A stretch of 64,000 bases of DNA from contig CATIUR010000001.1 of assembly GCA_949592205.1 (NCBI GenBank), positions 65,056,559 to 65,120,558 of the forward strand, in the 5' to 3' direction. A program made the position numbers and the translations under genes. Under the pieces are notes generated by a model. That model worked only from the letters and a program-made list of their open reading frames with translations. It was not told where the DNA came from and did no database searches. Positions within the stretch are counted from its first letter, which is position 1. Every line of letters begins with the position of its first letter. This document shows positions 23,096 through 33,885 of the stretch, one piece after another. This stretch comes from Helichrysum umbraculigerum. Its lineage: Eukaryota > Streptophyta > Magnoliopsida > Asterales > Asteraceae.

Positions 23096-23683
23096 TGTAA
23101 GTCCCCTAGTTTTAGGATCGATAACTTCGTTATCTGTAGTATTAAGGTGCGGAATCCCTCAATACGGTGTTATTTTACTAACAACGAATATGTTCGTATT
23201 GCGTTTTAACTAGACTTAGCTTTAAACAACGAATCGTCAAAGCCTAGCCTTAGGTTATGTTTTTCTCTGGTTTGTTGAATTCGCAGCAATTGAAATCAGA
23301 ATGCAAAAGTTATTTTCAGTGTTAACGATTTTACAAAGAAAAATCGTTTAAATATTCTGTCTCGGCTCGGCTCGCATGGGCCAGCAAGTTAAGCCCAACT
23401 CGCCTTGCAGCCCAAGCCCATTACCAAGCTCGATTCGCTACTGACTTCCACGAATTCAGTTCTCATCTCGGCTCGTTAATCTCGCGACCTGAGAACTCGA
23501 CTCGCACAGAATGTATTTATTTCGTATTTAATAATTCGTCTAACTTAACACAATAATATGTTTAACGAATATTACTAACAAAACAAATATTTATTTACAA
23601 ATCTAAACCAATATACAAACGTAATAATAATTACACTAGTCCTATATCAAGCTAGATCTGTTGTCACAATCTATGTCTCAACA
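23096..23683 (-). mobile_element. Element A 3' LTR
   Basis: 588 bp. Its likely minus-strand TATA is the AT-rich ATATTTAAAC at about 23347-23357. Immediately upstream (23359-23515) lie CTCGGCTCGGCTCGCATGGG, AACTCGCC, GATTCGCT and AACTCGACTCGCAC, the element's repeated word. Identical by eye to 37152-37739. Confidence 0.97.
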
Positions 23684-23694
23684 GACTCCCCCTT
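23684..23694 (-). other. Element A polypurine tract
   Basis: GACTCCCCCTT on the plus strand next to the LTR, i.e. AAGGGGGAGTC on the coding strand. Confidence 0.9.
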
Positions 23695-23737
23695 GACAAT
23701 AGCTCTAGCTTCTTTATCTTCACGCTGTCTTTGGTCT

Positions 23738-26700
23738 TCATTTGTAAATCTTACTTCCTGCAAAAATTTTAAGCTTGATGCATGTTTTAACCATCCTATG
23801 ATAATCTCGTGCTAAATCACCCCAACCAACAGTAGATATGATCTTGTTCTTGTATAACATAATCAAATCTTCCTTTGATAAATTCATCAAATGTCTGTGA
23901 TCATATACACGAAGAATTTCTTTTTCGCCATTAGGATAATCATCATCAGCTTCAATCATAAAGGCTTCTCCTGTTCCAGCATCTACCCCCCAATATTTCA
24001 ATTTTCCCAAAATATTCTGAGGCATAGTCTTCATTGGTATTTGCTTAATGCATTTGACCGCTGGATAAACCTTCTTCCTTCTTCTTCTTCCAGTTCTCTG
24101 ACTAAGTTCGTTTAGCTTTATCATTTTTCCTTTCCTTGGCTTAATCTTCGAAAACTTTATAGATAATCCTTCAGTCCTAATGATACGCTCAACATACTTA
24201 GCATAATCATCATCACTTGGATTTTTCATATCTAATCTAGCCAAGTCTCGAATCTCATATCGAGGCAATGAACTAAACACGGTAAGCTTCTTCTCAAAAT
24301 ATTGAACCCCGTCAAACCTTTTGATCGCGAAGAGCTTCAGGTCAGAGTCATAATACCATCCAATAATGCCAGTTTTAAGTACACGCTTTCCAGTAATATC
24401 AACTTCTTTCAAAATGCGTTGCTTATTTTCCTTTTTCTTTTTCAGCATTTCTTGGATAAACATAGGATTACCAACCATATGTTTGTATTTGTCCTCTATT
24501 TCTTCAACTTCAGTATCTGAATCTTCAGAAGCATTCTCAAAAGCTTCTAAATCAATAACTGATTCTCCTTGTTCATTTACAAAAACAAATTCAGTCGTTG
24601 ATGGATTCACAACATGTTCATCTACATTTGCATCCAGATCAACACCTTCATCTATCACTGATTCAAATACTGCAGTCCAATCTTCAGGAAGTTTGAACTC
24701 TCCTTCTTCAATATCATAATCAATCTCTTCATCTATCTCATCCAGAATATCATCTTCCGAATCTGATAGATTAAGCATTTCCATTCCTAGAGAAAAACAT
24801 AAATACAAATTAATAATTCAAATTCTTTATTGATTTCCCTGAACCAATCTAAGAATTTCTTTATTAATTCTTTTGTATATTTTAACCTAACATATAAACG
24901 CAATATAAATATAACTTATAAAATCTTTTATTGATTACCCTGAATCAATCTAAAATCTCTTAAGTCTACTTAACAAATATTAATTAATTTTAAATTCTAA
25001 TGCATTGTGAATAATCACCAAACATTTAAATTTACTATTAATTACCTTATATAATTTCCAAGTGTTAATTGATCTCATTCATTATCAATTTAACCTTTAA
25101 ATTATATATCATTTGTCTAGTTAATACGAATACATTTTTAACTTGTTAATTACTTATAAACCTTACGGTCTTAAGTCTATAATCAAATCTAAAATGCATA
25201 TGTTATTATAAAATTATGACCGCCGAAATTAATCGGAACACGCCGCTCGACTACTCAATAAGTCAGAAGTCTTTCGATCACTATTTTATCTTAACATAAT
25301 TTTATAAACTTAAATTACCAAACATATTTTACTTAAAATAATAATAACCCTAAGCCAAATATATTTACACAATAATTAAGTTTACACTTGTTCACTACAA
25401 ACTATTACAAATATTACAGTACTAAGATAATACTAAGCTATCTTACCAGCTTCAGTATCACCCGATACAGTCTTATCTGCACTTGTACCCACTCCAGAAC
25501 CACTAGCACCAGCACCAGACTCCCCCTGAATAGTAGCTTGCTCACTAGTCTTTGAAGGACCAGTCTGCTCACCACTCGGTGCATTGGGATCATCGTCCTT
25601 GTCTTGATCTCTCTTTCTCTTCAACTCATTCTCTCTGCAAGACTCCAGATATACCAATATCTCCCCCTGAGCAGGCTGTCCTGAATGCGATCTCAAGACC
25701 AGACTCTCTAAAGAAGATAACTTCAGTCTCTGTACAGTGAAGTCCGCAAGTAACGTCTCATGAGTCTTCATCAACAGATTGTACAATTCACTCTGCTTGA
25801 GTATCTGTTGTGAAAGAAGAAGATTGCTCGACACCAGCTCTGGAATCTGAGAAGTAAGCTTCTCCAAATCCTTTACCCTCGACTCTAAGGATGTAATCCT
25901 TTCAGCATCAGTCGTTGGAGTAACAGGTATCGTTCTGGGTCCAGGCGGTGTAAGAGACTCAATATGCCAGTCTCTGGTAAGCAGTGTATGAGGTTGAGAC
26001 AAAGCTTGCGTAAGCAAACTTGTCGCAAATCTAGCTGTTTTGTTCGTCGGAAAATTAGCTCCACGAACTAAATCAGCAACCTCATGCTGTAAAGTTAAAC
26101 ACAATTAAAATCAGTTATTGTTACAGATTACTCTGTCTCAAACTCTAATTAATTGCATAACACTCATAGTTATAGAATTTATATCTCATACTTGAAGCGG
26201 TAAAGACATCGATTCCGTAACCACCGGTGCAACCATCTCTACCTGTGGTGTATCCTGAGAAACTGTATACAGAATTAACTGTCTCAGTTCAACTCCTGAT
26301 AAACAACAAGTTAAGATTATTTAACTTTAATTAATACTAACCTTCTCGAATAGTAAGCGTTCTCGGACGCTTCATCAAAGGAATCTCAACTTCCTCAGTA
26401 CCTTCCTCCAGAATACTCTTACCCTTCCTCTTCTTTTCAGAAGCAGATGGAGGAGGAGAAGGTGTATTATCAGAATCTTCATCTGAAGCCGTCTCACCAT
26501 CACGACCTCTAGATGATCTAACAGGATCCTAAATTTTAAATATATTAAACATTTATGATTAGCGTAAGCTCTATCATACAAGTTCTATATATTTAAGATT
26601 AATCAGATATAATACCTCAATTGGTACAACAACTGATCTATCAAGCTGTATCTGCTCATCCTCAAGTAATATAACTTCTGGATGTGCAGCCTCAGCTTCA

Positions 26701-27921
26701 GCTTCCTGTTCGTATAGTGATATTTATATTTTTAAAATCAGAAATAATATCCAATTTACTAAATATCTAATATCAGAATCATTATATAATAATATTATGC
26801 ATCTATGATCAATAAAAACAATCTATCAACTAAGCATCTATATTATTACATAAGTAACAGATTACCTCAGGTGGTGCCAAGTAACTCTCAATGTCTTGAA
26901 GCAAAGGATTTGTCTCATCATCATTCTGCTCCAAAACTTCTTGCACAACCTGTGCAGCAACCTCTTGATTCACCTGCTGATCCACCTGACCAGCCTGAAT
27001 AAGAACATCCTCAAGGAGCCCTTGTGGATCTTCAGGTTGAGCTTCCTCAGCTACAGGTGCAGGTACAACATCAGCAACAGCAGGAGCAACAACAGCAGCA
27101 GGAGCTACGTCCAACCACCCATGATTTGGCGGTGCAACGTAGTTCGGATCAACAATATATCCAAAAAGTGGTCTAATTTCCGGTTTCACCACTCCTTCCT
27201 TCCTAATCGTCTGCATAAACATGGCATTATAACCACGTTGATCAATGGTATTCACCGATAAAAACGGCTCAGGAATAACCAAGTTCGGTAGACGCGCACG
27301 TATGATAAGCATACAAAACCTCGGGTAGATCATAAATCTAGATCTAACAGAACCCGATATCTGTCTAGCTATCTCTCCAAAAATGTAATCACAAAAACTG
27401 TATGGTTTATTGTAAACCAGTGACAGTACAGCCGATAGAATCGCAGGGCTCAACTCATCAAAGCCACCTTTCTTTGCTGCGAAGACTATATTCATCACGT
27501 GCCAAAGAAACCTCCACTGACCAATGACCAGAGGCTTCTGGAACTGACGTCCACGCCTGTCTCCTGTATATCCCATACGTCCAATAGCACCCTCAATAAA
27601 GTCCATAGGATACTCAATATCCCCGTTCTCCTGTTCTACCGTACCTAGCTGCAAAATCTCACGAAGATTACCAGCTGAAAAGGTAACAGGTTGTCCACCA
27701 ACTGTAGCTCGAATCTCTGGCGGAGTGACAGATTCGTCATAAACAATATCCATCCAGAAATCGTTCAGTATAGTCTGTGAGATAGGAGGATTGGCCGTAA
27801 TAGCATATCTAATCCTTGATCGTGCTAGAAAACGTAATATATCAGCAACCCTGTCAGCCCGTTTGGCCTCAAGGTTCAGATCAACCAGGATGTTGTGACC
27901 CTTATCAAATGCTCTAGCCAT
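23738..27921 (-). CDS. Element A accessory protein gene, six exons (1041 aa)
   Basis: Exons inferred from GT-AG sites: 27921-26866, 26705-26616, 26528-26342, 26295-26192, 26086-25447, 24786-23738. All junctions agree in phase and the total (3126 nt) is a multiple of three with no internal stop, which strongly supports the model. A consensus acceptor (TTCATTACAG) ends two bases before the ATG, implying a spliced 5' leader. The N-terminal domain in exon 1 has MGYTG, WRFLWHV and MYPRF, shared with the element B protein. Exon 3 has a basic NLS-like KKRKGKS. Exon 5 has a coiled coil (RITSLESRVKDLEKL) and a Gly/Ser-rich acidic end. Exon 6 has an acidic start, then RRRRKKV and VYDHRHLMNLSKEDL. No signal peptide or membrane span. 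Function unknown; it occupies the env position but does not look like an envelope. Confidence 0.8.
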
Positions 27922-30441
27922 ATCTGTAATGAATACAAACAACAGATATAATTTAATGCACGATAAAAAATATTTAAACTATTATGTATTATGAATCGAG
28001 ATTCATCAAACATCTTAGTTTAAAATTGTAATTATATATAACTTGATACAAAAATAATCTCAAGTCGTATATAAAAATTTTACTTATAACTAAAAAGTCT
28101 TAAGTCTAATTTAAATCACGTTAGGTACTTGTTATTTTAATAAAAATCTCAAGTCGTTAACGTTAAAAATTATACCGCTAATGTGAAATTAGGACACGCC
28201 ACTAATTTTCTTCTTAAATTAGTAGACTTTCGATATAATCATATAAGAATTAACACAAATCCATTTCATAAAAGTTATTACTTAAAAAGTCTTAACATTT
28301 ATATCACTACTTTAAAAAATAAAATTTTTCTAAGTACTGGACTCGCATAAACTGGCCTAACGAGGTGAGGTCAACTCGTTTTGCTTATGAACTCGCTAAA
28401 CTTATAAAGCAGCTATTGAAGTGAACTCGCTAATCTCATGGATTCGCTAGTCAACTCGCTGCGAGTTGATTCACAATGTCAACTCGTTTCATTCAATCAG
28501 GGAGTCGAGGTAAAATCTCAACTCGTTCGATGAACAGCCGTCGATAATTTTTAATTAAAATCGATTAATCTGTTGAATTTAACATGATCTATCAATTGAT
28601 TTACGTTTATTAACATCCATTTAACATAAACCACAAGGATTTATGTCCAATAACATCGTAATCGACGCAAATCGTTTAGTTTTTAACCCGAAACCCTAAG
28701 TTTTATAAAAACTTCGATTTCTTGTTATTTACACGGTGAAATCCGTTGGTTTATACCTCAAAATGTTCGCAATATGAAGATGTATAAAGTCCTCGGATTG
28801 AATAACTCGTTCCCGTAATCTAAGAATCGAAATCAAACGAAAACAATAAATCGCCTCGTTTCGCCTTGTTGACGGATTCGCAAGCTTTACTGAACTCGCG
28901 AAGTATGTGGGTTCGGTGGGTTGGTCTGACTCGTTTGACCACCTTTATACTTTACATTCGATTCGCGAGATTTGAAGCGGACTCGCAAGTCGAAGTCAAC
29001 TCGCAGAAATAATTAAAAACGCGAATTTTAATTCTAAGTATAAATAAAAACCCGATATTTTCACAAGTCTAAATTATAATTAATTTTCACTTGTATTTGT
29101 CACGTTGTTCAACTCAAAAACATTCAGTATGATTTAATTCCGAAGGGTAAGCATAATTAACACAAAAATTAAAAACTAAAACAAAATTACATAATCATAG
29201 GTATCAAGTACCATTTTATTAAACACTTGAAACAAAATAAAATACATACATAAAATGAATAAGAATTTATCTGCTTAGGGATCATATTAGTAAGAATAAG
29301 CAATTCATGATATATTTAAAAAGTTTAAGCAGATTGGTAGTATACATACCTCATGAAATTCAAATAAATTACTATAAAATTACAACTAAATATATCATTT
29401 ATACATTTATATTTATAAAACTATATCTTAGGTACCTTTATCCACATAGCATAATTAATAAATGCATTACGCACATAAAGTAAATATTTTAATTATAGAT
29501 AGTTCAAGACGATTACCAGTATATGATCCACATAAACAAATTATACTCAATTTTCTAAGCAAACTCTTTATTGTTAGTATGAGAATTATCAAGTGCTTCC
29601 TAGTATATGACATACTGAAGAATTCAAGTAAAACACATAACACTGCATCATTAAATTTTCAAGGTAGCGGTTACTAAATGATGTATCTTTTCGAAACATA
29701 TAACATACACTTGAATTTTTACGGTTAGACAAATATCAAACATACTTTGAATATGCTATGTTATCTAAGTCTGTACGTAGTACAACAGAAGATTCCTTCT
29801 AGCATAATTCAAAATATATTTGAGAATATTAATTTAATTAAAGGTTTCAGTTCTGTACATAGTACAACATAGTTACCAGTAATTAAATTAATACCCATAT
29901 TGCTACTATTTGTCACTTTAATTAAAATGCATGATAACAGTGTATGGTAATACCATCATTCAACATTTAAGACTTAATGTCATACATCATAGAATAGTTA
30001 CACAAAATAATAAACAAGTAGTTAATTAAATTCTTAAGACTTAGAAAATTTCATATAATTTGCCTACCAGTACATCATATGATGAAGCCATCTAAAATTT
30101 TACTAAAAATAGACAAATTATAACTTGTGGATATAGGTGTATAATCAAATAAATATAAACACATACCTGATAGAACCGCTGTAGTTCTAAAGCAACTTTA
30201 TTTGAACCTACTACCATATCATACTTAGGACTTAAGCTTTATTATTGTGAAGCTTATTCTCCTAATGTACTATCATTTCCCGTAGTTTTTGCAAATAAAA
30301 ACTTAAATGAAGGCGATTCCCCTTAGGTAACAAGCAAATGAATGCCATACGCCCTCTTTTTTTTTTTTTTTTTTTTATATTTTTTTTTTAATAATAAACA
30401 CATAAATACTAACTATTACAAGAATACCCTTGGAAGACTAA
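27922..30441. other. Element A spacer between pol and accessory gene
   Basis: 2.5 kb without a credible gene, AT-rich from about 29030 to 30340, with T-runs at 30357-30378. Two clusters of ACTCGC/TTCGCGA words lie at 28340-28520 and 28860-29010. On the minus strand AAAGTATAAAGG (about 28945-28957) is a TATA candidate inside the second cluster, and TTTTGAG/GTATAAAC near 28757 is a donor candidate that could splice to the acceptor at 27924. This is a plausible internal promoter and 5' UTR intron for the accessory gene. Confidence 0.5.
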
Positions 30442-33400
30442 TCACTCTGGATTTCTCATTCCGTTTAGTTGAACCAACGTCTCAAATATTGCTCTGTCGA
30501 ACGCCTTTGTGTATAAGTCTGCTAAGTTATCCAATGATGGAACCTTAACTAACTTTATCAATTTCTTTTCAGCACAATCTCTAATAAAATGATGTCGAAT
30601 ATCAATATGCTTAGTTTTACTGTGCTTTACTGGATTATTGGTGATCGACATAGTAGATTCGTTATCAATCATCATAGGAGTATTGGTTATATTTAACCCG
30701 TAATCCCGCAGTTGCTGTTGAATCCAAAGAACTTGCGAGCAACAGCTGCCAGCTGCAACATACTCAGCTTCACATGTAGAAATGGCTACCGAGGTTTGCT
30801 TCTTGCACTGCCAGGATACTAATCTACCTCCTAAGAATTGACATCCTCCAGTCGTAGATTTCCTATTCTGATTGCATCCTCCATAATCCGAATCAGTATA
30901 AGCTACGAGATCTAAGTCTCCATCAATCGGATACCAAAGACCCAGCTTAGGTTTCCCTTTGAGGTAACGAAAGATTCGTTTAACAGCTTGCATGTGTGAC
31001 TCTTTCGGATTAGCCTGATATCTTGCGCATAAACAAACAGCAAACATGATGTCAGGCCTAGAGGCTGTAAGATACATTAGTGATCCGATCATGGCTCTAT
31101 AAAGAGTTGGATCCACATCGCTATCACTCGATGTATCTGGACCTAATCCATGATTGACTGGAATTGGAGTATTGTAGACCTTACTTTCATCCATCTTGAA
31201 ACGTTCTAATAGCTCATATGTATATTTAGATTGATGAATAAAGAATCCATCCTTCTTTTGATCAACTTGTAATCCTAAGAAGAAATTCAACTCTCCCATT
31301 GCAGACATTTCAAACCTTTTTCTCATGACTTTCTCAAATTCTTGACACATCTTTTCATCAGACGATCCAAAGATAATGTCATCAACATACACTTGTACAA
31401 GAAGAAAGTCTTTCTTTTTCCACTTCACAAATAGTGTACTATCAATTGATCCTCTTGTAAATCCATTCTCAAGTAGATACGTTGATAGTGTTCCATACCA
31501 TGCCCTAGGTGCTTGATGTAATCCATATAGAGCCTTATTCAAACGATATACTCTATCTGGATACTCAGGATTAGCAAACCCTGGCGGTTGTGAAACATAC
31601 ACCAATTCTTCCACTTTGCCATACAAAAAGGCACTCTTAACATCCAACTGATACACTTTTATACCATAATATGATGCGAATGCTAAGAATACTCTAATTG
31701 CTTCTAGCCTAGCAACTGGTGCAAACACTTCATTGTAATCAATACCTTCTTGTTGATTAAAACCTTGAACCACTAGACGAGCTTTATTGCGAGTAACGAT
31801 ACCTTTATCATCTCTCTTACACTTAAATACCCATCTAGTTCCAATTGGATATTCTCCCTTTGGTAGGTCAACCAACTCCCATACTTGTAATTTAGAGAAC
31901 TGAGATAGTTCTTCTTGCATTGCTTCTACCCACGAGTTTTCTTTTAAAGCCATTTGAACATTTTTAGGCTCGACTTGTGAGATAAAGCATGAATATAGAC
32001 ATTGATTAGGAATCCCTGTCTCTTTCATTGCAGTATACAAGCTTTGGTATTCAGAATTCTCAGACGTATTAGTTCTGGATTGATGCCTAGTTTGAACCGG
32101 AGTATTAATATCACCGATGATGTTTTCAACTGGATGATTCTTACTCGTTCTAGTTGTAGTAACTGGTTCAACTGGTATCTCATCTTCCAAATTAGTACCA
32201 ATTTCTTCCAATTCAGGTACATCTTCCGTACGTGCTGAAGATATTCTTAGATGTTTCAAAGGAGTAAGTATGTCATCAAACTTTGTATGAAGATCATCAA
32301 GATCTTCTGTTTCTAGAGACTTATCCTCTGAAGGTTTTTGTGACTCACTTGTGGAAGCTTTATCTGAGTCAACAGTAGTCTTGATTCCAGACTGCTTAAC
32401 ACTCGATGTTGAAGCGGGACCAATATTCTCATCTTCAAACACTAAATGTTCAGCTATCTCTGAATCACTGACATAGTCACTAATAGGAACTTTAAATGAT
32501 GCAAAAAGATCAGAATAATCAAATTGCCAATCTAAGCCCTTATGAACATCCGGTGAATAGCTTGTAACCTCAATATTATAAACTACCTCCAAACGTCCTG
32601 TGACTTTATTAAAGACTCTCTTATTTGGCGAATTGGGCATATAACCTAGGAAAAATCCTTCGTCAGCCTTCTCACCAAATTTTGCTTGATGTCCAGTCTT
32701 TAATATGGTGCATGAAACTCCAAAGGGTTCAAACCCTTTTAAGTTAGGTTTCTTATTGTTCAAAAGCTCATAACAAGTCTTGTTATGTCTCTTAACCGTA
32801 AGAACTCTATTAAGAACATAACATGCTGTATTCACTGCTTCTGCCCAAAAGATGACCGGAAGCTTTGAATCAGCAAGCATTGTTCTAGCAGCTTCAATCA
32901 ACGTTCTATTTTTCCTTTCAGCAACACCATTCTGTTGAGGTTCATAAGGTGCACTGAATTGATGTAATATCCCTTTGCTTAAGCAATAAATATTCAACGT
33001 TGAATTCTTAAACTCTGTTCCATTGTCACTACGAATACGCTTAACTCTCTTTTTATAGACATTCTCTACTAGATCAAAGAACTCAATTAGAATTCCAGGA
33101 GTCTCATCCTTTGATCCCAAAAAGAATACCCATGAGAATCTAGAATAGTCATCTGTGACAACCAAACAGTACCATTTGCCACCTAGACTTCTCTTGCTTA
33201 TAGGGCCGAAGAGATCCATATGTAGCAATTCAAATGGCGAGGAGATAGAGTTTTCAGTCTTAGGTCTGTGTGGTTTCTTGTGCTGCTTTCCTTTCATGCA
33301 AGGAACACACTTATCCTCAGACTCGAAACGTTTTTGTGGTACACCTAGAACCAAACCATTTTTGGTTATATAATTCATCTTTCTCCAGTTTAGATGTGCC

Positions 33401-33885
33401 ATTCTCCTATGCCATAACAGAGCATCTGTTTCCGAAGCCTTGGACAATAAACATGTAGACACCATTGAAGAGTTAGGAACACCCATGTTGATAGCATAGA
33501 TGTCCTTCTTCCTCGGCGCCCTCATCAATATCCATTCATCAGGAATTTTAAAACCTGGCTTCAGGACTAAGGCCTCCTTTTCATTGAAATAAACTGGATG
33601 ACCTTTATCACAGACTTGGGAAACACTCACTAGGTTGTGTGTAAGTTCTTCAACATAGTTCACATCCTCAAGAGTCAAAGTTCCATTTGAAACTTTTCCT
33701 TTTCCCGAAATTACTCCTCCTTTATCTCCTGCAAAATTTACTTTTTGCTTGAGACTATCCTTGAAGTCCTTCAGTAGACTTCTTTCACCGGTCATGTGCC
33801 TCGAGCATCCACTGTCTACATACCACCAACTGTCCTTGTTCACAGCATGCTCCTGCACATAACACAAAACACGATCAGTTATCAA
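30442..33885 (-). CDS. Element A pol: protease, integrase, RT, RNase H
   Basis: 1147 residues counted from a non-AUG codon, so the true start depends on how pol is joined to gag. Protease DSGCSRHMTG (D about 24); GAG-pre-integrase with HRRMAHLN and CVPCMKG; integrase core with HMDLFGP, RSDNGTEF and NGVAERKNRTL (the D, D, E); RT with TRWVFKCKRD, LDVKSAFLYG and QVYVDDIIFGS (catalytic DD); RNase H with YTDSDYGG, CEAEYVAA, IDNESTMS and NLADLYTKAFD. The order PR-IN-RT-RH is the Copia order. The frame differs from gag; the two overlap by about 11 bases, and a TATGTGCAG/G splice-acceptor-like site lies at the overlap. No stops or lost residues. Confidence 0.97.
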   Translation of the reverse strand: MITDRVLCYVQEHAVNKDSWWYVDSGCSRHMTGERSLLKDFKDSLKQKVNFAGDKGGVISGKGKVSNGTLTLEDVNYVEELTHNLVSVSQVCDKGHPVYFNEKEALVLKPGFKIPDEWILMRAPRKKDIYAINMGVPNSSMVSTCLLSKASETDALLWHRRMAHLNWRKMNYITKNGLVLGVPQKRFESEDKCVPCMKGKQHKKPHRPKTENSISSPFELLHMDLFGPISKRSLGGKWYCLVVTDDYSRFSWVFFLGSKDETPGILIEFFDLVENVYKKRVKRIRSDNGTEFKNSTLNIYCLSKGILHQFSAPYEPQQNGVAERKNRTLIEAARTMLADSKLPVIFWAEAVNTACYVLNRVLTVKRHNKTCYELLNNKKPNLKGFEPFGVSCTILKTGHQAKFGEKADEGFFLGYMPNSPNKRVFNKVTGRLEVVYNIEVTSYSPDVHKGLDWQFDYSDLFASFKVPISDYVSDSEIAEHLVFEDENIGPASTSSVKQSGIKTTVDSDKASTSESQKPSEDKSLETEDLDDLHTKFDDILTPLKHLRISSARTEDVPELEEIGTNLEDEIPVEPVTTTRTSKNHPVENIIGDINTPVQTRHQSRTNTSENSEYQSLYTAMKETGIPNQCLYSCFISQVEPKNVQMALKENSWVEAMQEELSQFSKLQVWELVDLPKGEYPIGTRWVFKCKRDDKGIVTRNKARLVVQGFNQQEGIDYNEVFAPVARLEAIRVFLAFASYYGIKVYQLDVKSAFLYGKVEELVYVSQPPGFANPEYPDRVYRLNKALYGLHQAPRAWYGTLSTYLLENGFTRGSIDSTLFVKWKKKDFLLVQVYVDDIIFGSSDEKMCQEFEKVMRKRFEMSAMGELNFFLGLQVDQKKDGFFIHQSKYTYELLERFKMDESKVYNTPIPVNHGLGPDTSSDSDVDPTLYRAMIGSLMYLTASRPDIMFAVCLCARYQANPKESHMQAVKRIFRYLKGKPKLGLWYPIDGDLDLVAYTDSDYGGCNQNRKSTTGGCQFLGGRLVSWQCKKQTSVAISTCEAEYVAAGSCCSQVLWIQQQLRDYGLNITNTPMMIDNESTMSITNNPVKHSKTKHIDIRHHFIRDCAEKKLIKLVKVPSLDNLADLYTKAFDRAIFETLVQLNGMRNPE

